NCBI RefSeq assembly: GCF_001316005.1
Contig: NZ_BBBJ01000007.1
Location: 62,001 to 126,000 of the forward strand
From: Vulcanisaeta distributa JCM 11217
GTDB taxonomy: Archaea > Thermoproteota > Thermoprotei > Thermoproteales > Thermocladiaceae
Length of the DNA stretch: 64,000 nt
Direction: 5' to 3'
This document shows positions 10,848-19,552 of the stretch, one piece after another. The translations under genes and the position numbers were made by a program. Under the pieces are notes generated by a model that was not told the origin of the DNA, made no database searches, and saw only the letters and a list, made by a program, of their open reading frames with translations. The first letter of the stretch is position 1; every line of letters begins with the position of its first letter.

Positions 10848-10917
10848 ATAGTATCTCGAGAATCACCTAACTAATAAGTATTGCTTCCGGAACTGAATAA
10901 TTTTTGTAGAGTCATAA

Positions 10918-10974
10918 CTTGGACCTGGAGAGTCGCTGTAGTTATATAATTACGGCGACTCTGCAAATCCAAAG
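10918..10974. repeat. long interrupted palindrome / RNA hairpin after cysS
   Basis: The inner arms 10929-10945 and 10946-10962 form a 17-pair perfect palindrome when G-U pairs are allowed (GAGTCGC...GCGACTC at the base, TTATATAA at the centre). After an internal loop, 10919-10923 pairs with 10968-10972 (TTGGA/TCCAA). In the cysS transcript it begins about 10 bases after the stop codon at 10983. It could be a 3'-end processing or termination element, or a binding site; archaea do not rely on bacterial-type hairpin terminators. Confidence 0.6.
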
Positions 10975-10982
10975 CACGGCAT

Positions 10983-12495
10983 TTAACCTAGTTGAGATAG
11001 CTTATCCCTATCGATGTACCAATACGTCTTATTACCGACATCGCTTATCACGACTCCGAGTCTCCCAAGTTCGTTCCTAATCTCATCGGCTATATCGAAC
11101 ATTTTCTTAGCCCTTAATTGAGCCCTGATCCTTATCAACGTATCTATCAGTGAGATGAGTGATGGTGGTAGCCTTGTCCTGTTTAATATTCCGAGAATGT
11201 TTGCCAAATCGCTGAAGGCTGTTAATGCATTGGTTAAGGCGTTCTTTGAGAAGTGCTGTGTGTTGTAGATTACTGTGGATGTAACGTATTTGGCGAAGTC
11301 CATGAGCGCCGCGACGGCGCCGCTGGTGTTTATGTCGTTGTTCATGGATTCCTCGAAGGAATTAACGAAGCCATTAACCCTACTTAGCAATTCAGTATCC
11401 TTGTCGCCCACGTCGGGGGGGCCTCATTTACGGCCTCGATGAGCATGTCATAAGCCGCGTATATACTCATTAATGAGTTCCTAACCTGATCTAGGGCGTC
11501 TGGGTCGAAGTCCATTGGCTTCCTATACTGGGTCATGGAGTAGTAAAGCCTCAGTACCTCACCGTCATACTTCCTCAATACATCCATAATAGGTATGATG
11601 TTACCGAGAGACTTACTCATTTTCTGACCCCTAATCGTCACCAACCCAACGTGTATCCAGTACCTAGCGAAGTAGTCGATTCCGAAGTAAACCCTGGCAA
11701 TGGCGATCTCATTCTCGTGGTGCGGGAATATTAGGTCCTGCCCACCGCCATGTATGTCAAAGGGCACGCCAAGGTACTTACTGGACATGACCACGCACTC
11801 CAAGTGCCAGCCAGGCCTACCTGGGCTCCATGGGCTATTCCACCAGGGCTCACCCTCGCTCCATGACTTCCAAAGCGCGAAATCCAGCGGGTTTCTCTTA
11901 CCAGGCTCGGGCTCAACCCTGGCGCCCGCTATCAACTCCTCGATCTTCTGCCCTGAGAACTCGCCATACCTAGCACCTTGGTTATGTCGAAGTACACGGA
12001 ACCGTCGGGGGGGCTCACGTAGGCCAGGTTCTTACTCACTAACTCCTGGATCCACCTTAACATGTCGTTTATGTTCTCGGTAACCCTCGGATATGCATAC
12101 GCCCTCTTTACGTATAGCCTATCCATTGCGTCAAAGAACTCCTTAATGTACCTACTGGGTACCTCATACCACCTATTAATTAAGTCACCACCAAACTCCT
12201 GCCTAGCCCTGTTAATTATCTTATCGTCAATGTCCGTGAAGTTAGTCACAAACCTAACCTCAACACCCAGGTACTCCAGGTACCTCCTGAATATGTCGTA
12301 AAACACGAATGTCCTCGCATGCCCAACGTGCATTGAGTCATACGGCGTTAACCCACACACGTATATCCTGGCCAAGCCAGGGCGTAGGAGGGTTATTCTC
12401 TCGAGGCTTTTCGAAGCCGTGTTGTAGGCAGTTATTGGTAATTCCTTGGAGTTCGTGTACATGCCCTTACTGGGCAAATGATGATCACCAGGCAC
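10983..12495 (-). CDS. cysS: cysteinyl-tRNA synthetase, frameshifted
   Basis: Charges tRNA-Cys. Visible hallmarks are the zinc-ligand Cys before a HVGH version of the HIGH motif (CGLTPYDSMHVGHARTF), the second zinc site GWHLEC...FPHHENE, and RGQKMSKSLGN. The C-terminal helical anticodon domain is present. Two indels split it. Near 11975 one base is missing after ITKVL (restores RYGEFSGQKIEEL). At 11415-11421 the run is seven where eight would read VNEAPPDVGDKD. The start at 12495 may be too early; ATG at 12462 (MYTNSKELPIT) fits family length better. An essential single-copy enzyme broken twice argues for sequence error. Confidence 0.92.
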
Positions 12496-12536
12496 AATTA
12501 CTATAAGGATTAATAAGTATAACTCGGTGAAGGAAA

Positions 12537-12545
12537 TTATTTTTA
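12537..12545 (+). promoter_or_regulatory. TATA-like box upstream of the winged-helix gene
   Basis: A T-rich ATTTTTACC-like stretch lies 22-30 bases before the ATG at 12567, consistent with a leaderless transcript. It is placed by spacing and composition only. Confidence 0.4.
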
Positions 12546-12566
12546 CCTTAGGATGAATAATAACTA

Positions 12567-13148
12567 ATGCAAATGAGTGCCGAGGAATTAACCGTGCTCT
12601 TAATGCTCAAGAGGTACGGGAGAATGGGTAGATACTCACTAAGCGCCATCTCCGGCATGGGGGGGGAGGGTGTCGTGAGGCGCGTACTAAATGAGCTTAA
12701 GAGCCAGGGAGCCATCAGGGTTATGAGGGGGGGTGGGGGGGCGGAGCTGACGAATAAGGGTGAGGAGTTACTCAATAACTTATTACGTGATTTGGGCATT
12801 GACGAGATAAGGGAGGTCACGAAGTTCTCCCAGGTATTTAAGTGCGAGTGTAGGAGGTGTTACGTGTCTGTGGTTAGTCGTAGTATCAATGAGGATTCCA
12901 TTGTAAGGCTTAGGGACATTGCGATAAAGAATGGCTCTGATGCGGCGTTATTCCTAAAATACGTGTGCCCGCAAAATAGGTTCCTAATACTTAAGCTTAA
13001 TAATTACCTGGATGAGTTGTCGCAGGAGGCTGTGAGTGAGTTGCAGGAATTGGGTGGTATTGGGTGTGATAAATACGTGATTGTTTTATGTGGGAACGAG
13101 AGTTACCAATTAATTAAGTCATTAATAAGTACGGTAATTAACATTTAA
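12567..13148 (+). CDS. winged-helix protein, possibly DUF4443
   Basis: 193 residues. The N-terminal ~75 residues form a winged-helix domain (LLMLKRYGRMGRYSLSAIS, then VVRRVLNELKSQGAIRVMRGG...ELTNKGEELLNNLL). The C-terminal part has a Cys cluster CECRRC near residue 92 and further Cys residues that could bind metal, then an alpha/beta region. Crenarchaeal DUF4443 proteins have this layout, but I cannot verify the family. The gene is crowded with G runs (about 12659, 12726 and 12734), all in frame here. It is divergent from cysS and convergent with atpA. Confidence 0.55.
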   Translation: MQMSAEELTVLLMLKRYGRMGRYSLSAISGMGGEGVVRRVLNELKSQGAIRVMRGGGGAELTNKGEELLNNLLRDLGIDEIREVTKFSQVFKCECRRCYVSVVSRSINEDSIVRLRDIAIKNGSDAALFLKYVCPQNRFLILKLNNYLDELSQEAVSELQELGGIGCDKYVIVLCGNESYQLIKSLISTVINI

Positions 13149-13159
13149 GGGTGTTTAAC

Positions 13160-14981
13160 CTACGCGGTGGCTGCCATTGCCCTTTGAGTCTCGTACTGCT
13201 TAATTAGGTTGTCAATGGAATTTACTAACTCCTGCTCGTAGTCAATGAGCTTCTTATACTCCTCATTCTTAATCTCCATCCTAAGCCTAGCCAACCTCTT
13301 AACCGTATCCAACTCCCTAAGTGCTGAGGCTGGTACCCCCCCGCGGTTAATCGCCTCGAGCCCCCCCTTCCTATAGAACGTTATGATGAGCCTAAGAAGC
13401 CAGTACTGCTTTGGCGGTAAGGACCTAACATCAACTGGGTGATAAGCATCCTGCTTTAGGAAGCCCTCCCTAATTAGGAACGCTGCATTTAACAGGTGCT
13501 TCTCCTGCTCACTAAGCGCCTCGGTGCCGAGTATCCTCACGACCTCCTGAAGCTCAGCCTCCCTGGTCAGTATCCTCACGGCCTCGTCCCTAAGCTCCCT
13601 CCAGTCAGGAGCAACATTCTTTTGGTACCACTCAGCCACCGTATCAACGTACCTACTGAAGCCCATTAACCAATTAATGGCTGGGTAATGCCTTGAGTAG
13701 GCGAGCTTAGCATCTAACGGCCAGAAAGCCCCTATAAACCTAAGCGTATGGCTTGTGACGGGCTCTGTGAAGTCACCGCCAGGTGGTGAGACCGAGGCGG
13801 CTATCGTAACTGAACCCAACCTATTACCCTTACCAAGGGTTACAACCCTACCAGCTCTCATAAAACTCCGCCAACCTTGTTGGCAAATACGCCGGGAATC
13901 CCTCCTCACTGGGCATCTCGCCGATCCTCAGGGCAACCTCCCTCATCGCCTCAGCCCACCTACTCGTTGAGTCAGCCATTAGGAACGCATCATAACCCTG
14001 ATCCCTGAAGTACTCGGCAATGGTGACGCCCATGTATATACTTGCCTCCCTAGCAGCCACGGGCATGTTGGATGTATTCACTATGATCGTTGTCCTCTCC
14101 ATCAACGGCCTACCCGTGTTAGGGTCAACGAGCTTAAGCAAACCCTGTAGCGCATCCGCGGCCTCGTTTCCACGCTCACCACAGAGCACCGGGAACACTA
14201 ACCTAGCCTCACTATACATTGCCAGCGTCCTTATTGTTACGGTCTTACCACTGCCGAATGGCCCAGGAATTGCGGCTGCGCCACCAATGGCTATTGGGAA
14301 TAGGGTGTCTATGGTCCTAATACCCGTTATTAACGGCTCGACTGGCGGCAACTTCTCCTTAAATGGCCTTGGCCTCCTCACGGGCCACTTATGCCACATC
14401 TTAACCTTCACTGTGCCTTCCTTAGTCTCCACCTCGGCAATTACGTCATCAATTGTGTACTCGCCCTCGGGGGGGGCTACGTACTTAACAACACCGCCTA
14501 CCCTATATATTGGTGGATAGAGGATCCTGTGCTCAACAAGTGGCGTTTCTGGGACAACACCGAGTATGTCGCCAACCTCAACCTCATCGCCAACCTTAAC
14601 CTTTGGTATCCACTTCCACTTCTTATTGAAGTCCAGTGGTGGTGCCTTCTCATAATTAATACCCCTAGCTACGAAGGGCCTCTTTGTTAAGTCGAATATC
14701 AGCGATAATGGCCTCTGAACACCATCATAAACCCTATTTAGTATGCCGGGACCAAGCCACGCACTAAGTGGTTCACCAGTCCTTACTACGGGCTCACCGG
14801 GCTTTAATCCTGTCGTCTCCTCATAGACCTGTATGAAGGCCATGTCACCCTGAATCCTAACAACCTCGCCAAAGAGCCCTAGCTCACCGACGAAGACTAG
14901 CTCGTAAAGCAGTGCACCAGGTAATTCAGCCTTAACCACTGGTCCACTTATGTAGACGATCCTGCCCTTGCCAGATGACAC
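13160..14981 (-). CDS. atpA: A-type ATP synthase catalytic subunit A, frameshifted
   Basis: Catalytic nucleotide-binding subunit of the archaeal A1Ao ATP synthase. The sequence shows the beta-barrel start [11 protein letters not shown], the non-homologous region ([11 protein letters not shown]), P-loop [21 protein letters not shown], and [13 protein letters not shown]. About 607 residues when joined, the usual length. The frame is lost near 13856-13862: a GAGA that should be GAGAGA restores [20 protein letters not shown]. The GTG start at 14981 gives the conserved N-terminus. It follows atpE by 53 bases in a run that begins with rps3. Subunits B, D and the membrane part are not in this window; atpF is at 19552. 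Confidence 0.95.
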
Positions 14982-15034
14982 GGTGCATGAGTTAAATTCT
15001 ACATATTTAAAATTAATTCTACATAATTAATGGC

Positions 15035-15631
15035 TCAACTAGATGATGCCAGGTGCGCCAGCAGGGTCTTTATTTGATGCTCCATAAGCCTAAGCCTCGA
15101 ATCCAATGTTGCGTCGACTCTGATGGACCCGTCGGCTGAGGAAATGATGACACCCAGTAAGTCCTCGTCTGTGGTGTTTATGATCGCGTTAAGGCCGAGT
15201 TCCGACACCAACTCCTTAGTAACATCCTCATCAGCCTTGCTCACCGTTATTACCAATTCCTGAGAACCGATTATTGATGTTGCCCATAAAATGGAGTTCC
15301 TAAGGAACTTCTTATAATCATTGGTGCCTCTCATGGAATTAATCCTCTCCTTAACTCTCCTAACAACCTCAGCATATGCCTCCTCAAGAATACCAAGCTT
15401 CTCCTTCTTTTCCCTCATCATCTCATCATAAAGCCTATACTCCCTCTCCATGTTCAGTTCCTTATCAATATTCTCAAGAGTACTTGAATACTTATCAATC
15501 ACGGCCTTCACACCCTCGAGGAGCTCAGCCTCAGCCCTAAGCCTAACGTTATTACTCCACTCATTAATCTCGCTCTCAAGTCGAGCAATAATGCCATTAA
15601 TTAATCGCTCAGTTAGTTCCTGCTCAGACAC
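15035..15631 (-). CDS. atpE: A-type ATP synthase subunit E (peripheral stalk)
   Basis: 198 residues, normal for subunit E. A long charged N-terminal helix (residues about 1-105, with ELTERLINGIIARLESEI and EREYRLYDEMMREKKEK) is followed by an alpha/beta head (ELVITVSKADEDV, LLGVIISSADGSIRVDATLDSRL), the classic peripheral-stalk layout. The DNTLDSRL-like closing motif, here DATLDSRLRLMEHQI, is a strong family sign. It starts 15 bases from the end of rnp1 and is followed by atpA, which places ATP-synthase genes directly behind a ribosomal-protein cluster. Confidence 0.9.
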   Translation of the reverse strand: MSEQELTERLINGIIARLESEINEWSNNVRLRAEAELLEGVKAVIDKYSSTLENIDKELNMEREYRLYDEMMREKKEKLGILEEAYAEVVRRVKERINSMRGTNDYKKFLRNSILWATSIIGSQELVITVSKADEDVTKELVSELGLNAIINTTDEDLLGVIISSADGSIRVDATLDSRLRLMEHQIKTLLAHLASSS

Positions 15632-15645
15632 GTGGCAAGGTTATT

Positions 15646-15894
15646 TTACGTATTTAAAAGTTTTCCTTTCCCTCCCTTAAGAATGAGCTTACGCCCATTA
15701 ATTAAGTACGTGCAGTTGTTAATATTCACATAGAACCAGCAATCCTCCTTAATTATAGTCTTTACGGAGCCTGTCGGCGTTAATACCTTGATCGTCTTAG
15801 CCGTCTCATCAACAACAATACCACTAATTCCATTCAAGGACCCGTTCCTACAATTAACGGTTTCCACAAACTTAAAAAGCAATGGCTTACTCAT
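15646..15894 (-). CDS. rnp1: RNase P protein component Rpp29/Pop4
   Basis: 82 residues. The core GISGIVVDETAKTIKVLT followed by KEDCWFYVNI and NGRKLIL matches the Sm-like barrel of archaeal Rpp29, which binds the specificity domain of RNase P RNA in tRNA 5' processing. Its place directly after rpl29 (ATGA overlap, 15891-15894) is the conserved archaeal ribosomal-operon position. It is short for the family, ending in KGGKGKLLNT with little of the usual C-terminal helix. Confidence 0.85.
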   Translation of the reverse strand: MSKPLLFKFVETVNCRNGSLNGISGIVVDETAKTIKVLTPTGSVKTIIKEDCWFYVNINNCTYLINGRKLILKGGKGKLLNT

Positions 15895-16127
15895 TCACCG
15901 GCCTTAACGGCCTTTTTAGCTTCCTCATTCATTATTGTTAATATCCTGGCAATGGCCCTCCTAATCGTCCTAACCCTGCCAGGGTTGTCCAGGGTACCAC
16001 GCTCCCTCTGCGTCTGCAGCTTAAGCAGCTCGTTCCTTAAATCATTGAGCAGCTTAGCCCTATCCTCAGGCTTCATGTTCCTAATAGTCCTAGCGTTAAG
16101 TCTCTGCCTGCTCGCCACCCTCACCAC
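15891..16127 (-). CDS. rpl29: ribosomal protein uL29
   Basis: 78 residues. The all-helical pattern with RNMKPEDRAKLLNDLRNELLKLQTQ and DNPGRVRTIRRAIARILTIMNE is the uL29 signature around the L29 motif (KPEx...NPxRxxxxRRxIAR). The start overlaps the end of rps3 by 32 bases, as usual for tightly packed ribosomal operons. Two GTG codons at 16127 and 16124 could each be the start. The C-terminal KKAVKAGE is a short basic extension. Confidence 0.9.
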   Translation of the reverse strand: MVRVASRQRLNARTIRNMKPEDRAKLLNDLRNELLKLQTQRERGTLDNPGRVRTIRRAIARILTIMNEEAKKAVKAGE

Positions 16128-16782
16128 CCTGTACCTGCTGTGCCTGGGCCTCGGCAGTTACCTCCCTACTCGGTGGTTTTATCTGGAACTCATCACTAAA
16201 TCTAATTGGTGGCGTTATCCTAACCTCAATACCGTAAAGGCCCGGCTTAAGTAGTACCTGACCAACGAACTTCTGAACCTTGGTCCTCGAGTCATAACCA
16301 TTCTTATAAATAACTCCATACACGTACTTCTCAAACCTTGACCTCTCACTCGTTAACTTGCCACTAATCGTGACCTCAGCACCCTTTGCGCCACCGTCCA
16401 TTATTTGCCTAATGGCTATCATACCGGCCCTCCTGAACTTAACGCCCTTTGTCATTGCCCAGGCAATCCTATTGGCGATGATCTTGGGGTTAAGCTCTGG
16501 GTTCTGTATGGGTGTTACGTCGATTATTGGATTCTCAACCTCAAGCTTCTTACTGAGTAAATCCGTCAATTCCTTGACAATGACGCCCTTCCTACCGATT
16601 ATCCTATTTGGTCTTTCAGCGTAAATTATAATCCTTGTGCCGAGCGGAGTCTTTAGTACGTCAGAGTCAACGTAGCCCTGCTTGGCCAGTCTGTAGTTTA
16701 GGAATTCCTTAACCATCCACTCCTTAATCTTATCCTGCAGTATCTTCTTATATACGGGAATCCTCCTCTGCGCTTGGCTCAT
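16096..16782 (-). CDS. rps3: ribosomal protein uS3
   Basis: 228 residues, the usual archaeal length. The KH-type domain shows IIIYAERPNRIIGRKGVIVKELTDLL (a GxxG loop GRKG), then the C-terminal S3 domain with AKGAEVTISGKLTSERSRFEKY and VGQVLLKPGLYGIEVRI. The tail is acidic and Gln/Gly-rich (AQAQQVQGGEGGEQ). It heads the run rps3-rpl29-rnp1-atpE-atpA. The upstream partners rpl22 and rps19 are absent from this window; DUF35 genes are there instead. Confidence 0.93.
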   Translation of the reverse strand: MSQAQRRIPVYKKILQDKIKEWMVKEFLNYRLAKQGYVDSDVLKTPLGTRIIIYAERPNRIIGRKGVIVKELTDLLSKKLEVENPIIDVTPIQNPELNPKIIANRIAWAMTKGVKFRRAGMIAIRQIMDGGAKGAEVTISGKLTSERSRFEKYVYGVIYKNGYDSRTKVQKFVGQVLLKPGLYGIEVRITPPIRFSDEFQIKPPSREVTAEAQAQQVQGGEGGEQAET

Positions 16783-16845
16783 TCGATTAAACCAACAACC
16801 CTATACCTATTTAAGATTTTTGTCATTCATTAGCCCTAGACGGGC

Positions 16846-17313
16846 TCAAAACCAACGATATCCGTTATGGAACCCCCCCCTCCTCTCATTCTCAGGCTTA
16901 AACACAGGCCTAACCTTAAGCCCAACCTTAACGTTACCTGGCTCAACATTGATTATGTAGTGAACAAGACCGCCAGTGACCCCCCCTGGGAACTCTATGA
17001 AGCCAATGATCACAGGCTTAGGCAGCTTGTTTCCGTAGGAGTCCTCGTAGACCACGGTGTAGGTCCTAACAACGCCCACAGGCGCTATCTCAACCAACTC
17101 CTTAATCTCGGCGAAGTCGTACTGACAAAAGGCCTTTGGGGGGGGCATTAGTAACCTACCACAAACTGGGCATTTACCAGCGAGCAATTTACCGGCCTTA
17201 ATGCCCTCAAGGAACTTGGTACCTATTGGACCGGCTGTATACCTATAACCTTGCTCGATTGTATGGAGCCAATGCCTAATATCCCTATTAACACTTATCT
17301 TCTCGAAGGACAT
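16846..17313 (-). CDS. DUF35 Zn-ribbon/OB-fold protein (copy 1)
   Basis: About 155 residues from the ATG at 17313. It has a rubredoxin-like zinc ribbon (CPVCGRLLMPPPKAFCQYD: CxxC plus one further Cys, with Asp-containing second half) and then an OB-fold (VRTYTVVYEDSYG, PVIIGFIEFPG). DUF35 proteins partner with thiolases or acetoacetyl-CoA/HMG-CoA synthase in archaea. The frame open from 17340 includes residues overlapping the gene upstream; ATG 17313 follows GAGGTGATG and is preferred. No thiolase is found in this window. The second Zn pair is incomplete (only one Cys), which is unusual. Confidence 0.75.
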   Translation of the reverse strand: MSFEKISVNRDIRHWLHTIEQGYRYTAGPIGTKFLEGIKAGKLLAGKCPVCGRLLMPPPKAFCQYDFAEIKELVEIAPVGVVRTYTVVYEDSYGNKLPKPVIIGFIEFPGGVTGGLVHYIINVEPGNVKVGLKVRPVFKPENERRGGFHNGYRWF

Positions 17314-17318
17314 GCTCA

Positions 17319-17833
17319 TCACCTCACGGGCTCGAAACACTCAATATCTAGTACAGAGCCCGTTCTTTGATCGGCAGGCTTCCACCGAGCCTTGACCCTC
17401 ATACCGAATACTTTCATTGACTTAACATCCTCAGGGTCAACGCATAGGTAATGCATTATGCCGGGGAACCTATGCTCGCTGAACTCCTTGCCAGGTACAT
17501 CAAGCTTAATCACACCAACAACCCTAGGCTCCTTAAGCGGTTCCCTCGTAGCGCTTATGTAACTAACCACCGCCGTGATTACCGTGCCCTCATCCTTAAC
17601 CTCAACCCAACCATCCACAGGTTTGAAGCAATATGGGCAATACATCTTGGGCGGCACAAATATGTGGCCGCACTTGCTACAGTACGTGCCGTATATCTTA
17701 CCATTCCTTAGACCATCTAGAAATTTGGAATAAGCCGTACCAGCAGTCACGCTGTACTGGAATGGTCTTGTCCACTCCTCATGTGGGTAGTTCTTAATAT
17801 CGCTCTCCCTAATCGGTGTACCCCCCCTACCAT
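17319..17833 (-). CDS. DUF35 Zn-ribbon/OB-fold protein (copy 2), probable frameshift at start
   Basis: The body has a complete zinc ribbon (CSKCGHIFVPPKMYCPYC) and an OB-fold ending with ARWKPADQRTGSVLDIECFEPV. The coding frame continues upstream beyond the GTG at 17750 (REVDIKNYPH-like region: PIRESDIKNYPHEEW) to a G7 run at 17821-17827. Adding one G joins it to an ATG at 17831-17833, which I take as the real start. The protein is paired with copy 1 (the stop lies just inside the neighbour). It is probably a thiolase-associated partner, with substrate unknown. Confidence 0.75.
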
Positions 17834-17979
17834 AGTCTATACATTAATGAGGCTATATTTAAGAATCACCCTACCCTACCGCAAAAAGCCTTTAAGTATA
17901 AGTATTACATTGAGTTGGGTTAACACGTAGTGATGAGGAGGCATTTGGCTGATCAGTGAGTGAGCGCTGGAAATGCTGA

Positions 17980-18525
17980 TTAATGAATTGAGAATGCACT
18001 CCTAACATGGTTAATTGCGTCATTTCTAATATCCATTATCCTTATGGGTAATTCATCCACCTTAACTCTACGATTCATCACTATTGTAGCCATAACACCA
18101 GCAATCATACTGGCATTACCGCCAACCCTCGCCTTAATACTGCGCATTAATACTGATAACTCCTGGTCAAGCTCCACTGCATCCGCATCAGTGATAAAGC
18201 CGTTATTCCTCAGGTAATTAATAAACCACGAGTACACGTTATCAAGGATGATCTCCCTCCTAATACCATACTTAGTACCGATGTCGTTAGCAATACCGTA
18301 AGGATCAAGCAGAAACACAACACCAACTATGGGTAACCCCCTCTTAATTGTATTGACTATGCAGGAGACCTTGCTACCCATTTCCCTAGTCATGTCTACA
18401 GTAGTTGGGTAACAACGCAGGAATAGCTCTGAGTATGCTTTATCGATTTCACCGGGTGAACCAGCTACGTAACCCACCGTACCCAAGTCCCACCTGGGCA
18501 TTGCCAAGCCTATGACCCTATCCAC
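17980..18525 (-). CDS. conserved hypothetical protein
   Basis: 181 residues with a globular alpha/beta look. It starts MDRVIGLAMPRWDLGTVGY and includes a basic stretch and FLLDPYGIANDIGTKYGIRREIILDNVYSW. The second half is helical (DAVELDQELSVLMRSIKARVGG). No membrane segment, Cys cluster or nucleotide motif was found. The frame is intact. It is divergent from the zinc-finger gene at 18581, sharing a 55-base spacer. I do not recognise a family. Confidence 0.55.
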   Translation of the reverse strand: MDRVIGLAMPRWDLGTVGYVAGSPGEIDKAYSELFLRCYPTTVDMTREMGSKVSCIVNTIKRGLPIVGVVFLLDPYGIANDIGTKYGIRREIILDNVYSWFINYLRNNGFITDADAVELDQELSVLMRSIKARVGGNASMIAGVMATIVMNRRVKVDELPIRIMDIRNDAINHVRSAFSIH

Positions 18526-18544
18526 TACCCTAGCTGGGTGTTAG

Positions 18545-18553
18545 AACTTAAAA
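18545..18553 (+). promoter_or_regulatory. TATA-like box of the zinc-finger/carS/atpF unit
   Basis: CTTAAAAAG lies 28-36 bases before the ATG at 18581, in the short divergent spacer. The genes 18581, 18983 and 19552 follow with gaps of 6 and -1 bases, so one promoter can serve all three. Confidence 0.45.
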
Positions 18554-18580
18554 AGTAAGAGGGTTAGGGTTCTCACGACT

Positions 18581-18976
18581 ATGAGCGCTGTGGCTAGGGC
18601 ATTGACTAAGATCGTGGTATGTCCACTATGTGATTACATGGGTGAGGATGTTAGTAAGGTAGTTGATGCAATAGCCAAGGCGTCACCAAGGCCCAGGCTG
18701 AAGTGCCCGAAGTGTGGTGCTGAGGTTGACGCGAACTCCTTCGTCACCCACATGCGCAGGCATGGCAGGGTTGGCGGTAAAACAATAACGTGCGACATAT
18801 GCGGCGCTAAGTTAAATGGTGAGGGGGGGGCATTCCTTAGGCACATTAAGGAGCACTTGATAGTTTCGGTTAGGCGTAATGGGATGGATGTTTATTACTG
18901 TCTCGTGTGCGGTCAGGAATTCATAACGAAGAACTCCGCGATAACGCACCTAATCAAGAGACATAGCCTCGAGTGA
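18581..18976 (+). CDS. C2H2-like zinc-finger protein
   Basis: 131 residues holding three to four CxxC...H-x(3-4)-H units: CPLCDYMG near the start, then CPKCGAEVDANSFVTHMRRH, CDICGAKLNGEGGAFLRHIKEH and CLVCGQEFITKNSAITHLIKRH. Such multi-finger proteins occur in Crenarchaeota, with DNA or RNA binding inferred. A G8 run at about 18823-18830 encodes EGGA in frame. It precedes carS by 6 bases, so it probably shares a transcript with lipid and ATPase genes. Confidence 0.75.
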   Translation: MSAVARALTKIVVCPLCDYMGEDVSKVVDAIAKASPRPRLKCPKCGAEVDANSFVTHMRRHGRVGGKTITCDICGAKLNGEGGAFLRHIKEHLIVSVRRNGMDVYYCLVCGQEFITKNSAITHLIKRHSLE

Positions 18977-18982
18977 TTACGC

Positions 18983-19552
18983 GTGAGCTTACTCTGGGAC
19001 TTCATAATTACGTTACTTATTATTTGGCCTCCGTACGTTGCCAATGCGACGCCCGTAGTTGCCAGTAAGGTGTTTAGGCGTAAGACGCCCATAGATCTTG
19101 GTAGGAATTTCATTGATGGGAGAAGGCTTTTTGGCGATGGGAAGACATATGAGGGCTTCATCACGGGTTTAATAACCGGCTTCGTAATTGGTGAGTTGAC
19201 GTACATCATAGTGACCAGGGCTGTGAATATTGTCTCAGAACTCCCAAATCCATTGGCCGTATTTGTAATGTGCATTGCAGCACTACTGGGCGACTTACTC
19301 GGGGCGTTCATTAAGAGGAGATTTGGTCTACCCCGCGGAGCGCCGGCACCACTGCTTGATCAACTTGACTTCCTACTGGCGGCGTTGCTAGCCCTGTGGC
19401 TAATTCAGCCAAGTGTCCTAAGGGTTATTTACGTGGTTATTGCCGTGATAATAACGCCACCGATACACTTAGCCACGAATGCCATAGCCTACCTCCTAGG
19501 CTTAAGAGAGAGCCATGGTGATTATGTAATTAACTTTATAAATTCATCATAG
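18983..19552 (+). CDS. carS: CDP-archaeol synthase
   Basis: 189 residues, the normal length. It transfers CMP from CTP to 2,3-digeranylgeranylglycerol phosphate in membrane-lipid synthesis. Hallmarks are the N-terminal PPYVANATPVV, then PIDLGRNFIDGRRLFGDGKTYEG and the second conserved loop GDLLGAFIKRRFGLPRGAPAPLLDQLDF. About five membrane helices. GTG start at 18983. Its stop shares one base with the atpF start. The lipid prenyltransferase that supplies its substrate is encoded nearby at 19860-20740, on the other strand. Confidence 0.92.
   Translation: MSLLWDFIITLLIIWPPYVANATPVVASKVFRRKTPIDLGRNFIDGRRLFGDGKTYEGFITGLITGFVIGELTYIIVTRAVNIVSELPNPLAVFVMCIAALLGDLLGAFIKRRFGLPRGAPAPLLDQLDFLLAALLALWLIQPSVLRVIYVVIAVIITPPIHLATNAIAYLLGLRESHGDYVINFINSS

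Noticed and set aside
11700-12083. Plus-strand frame antisense to cysS
   Set aside because: Shadow of the real synthetase, which has conserved catalytic and zinc motifs on the other strand.
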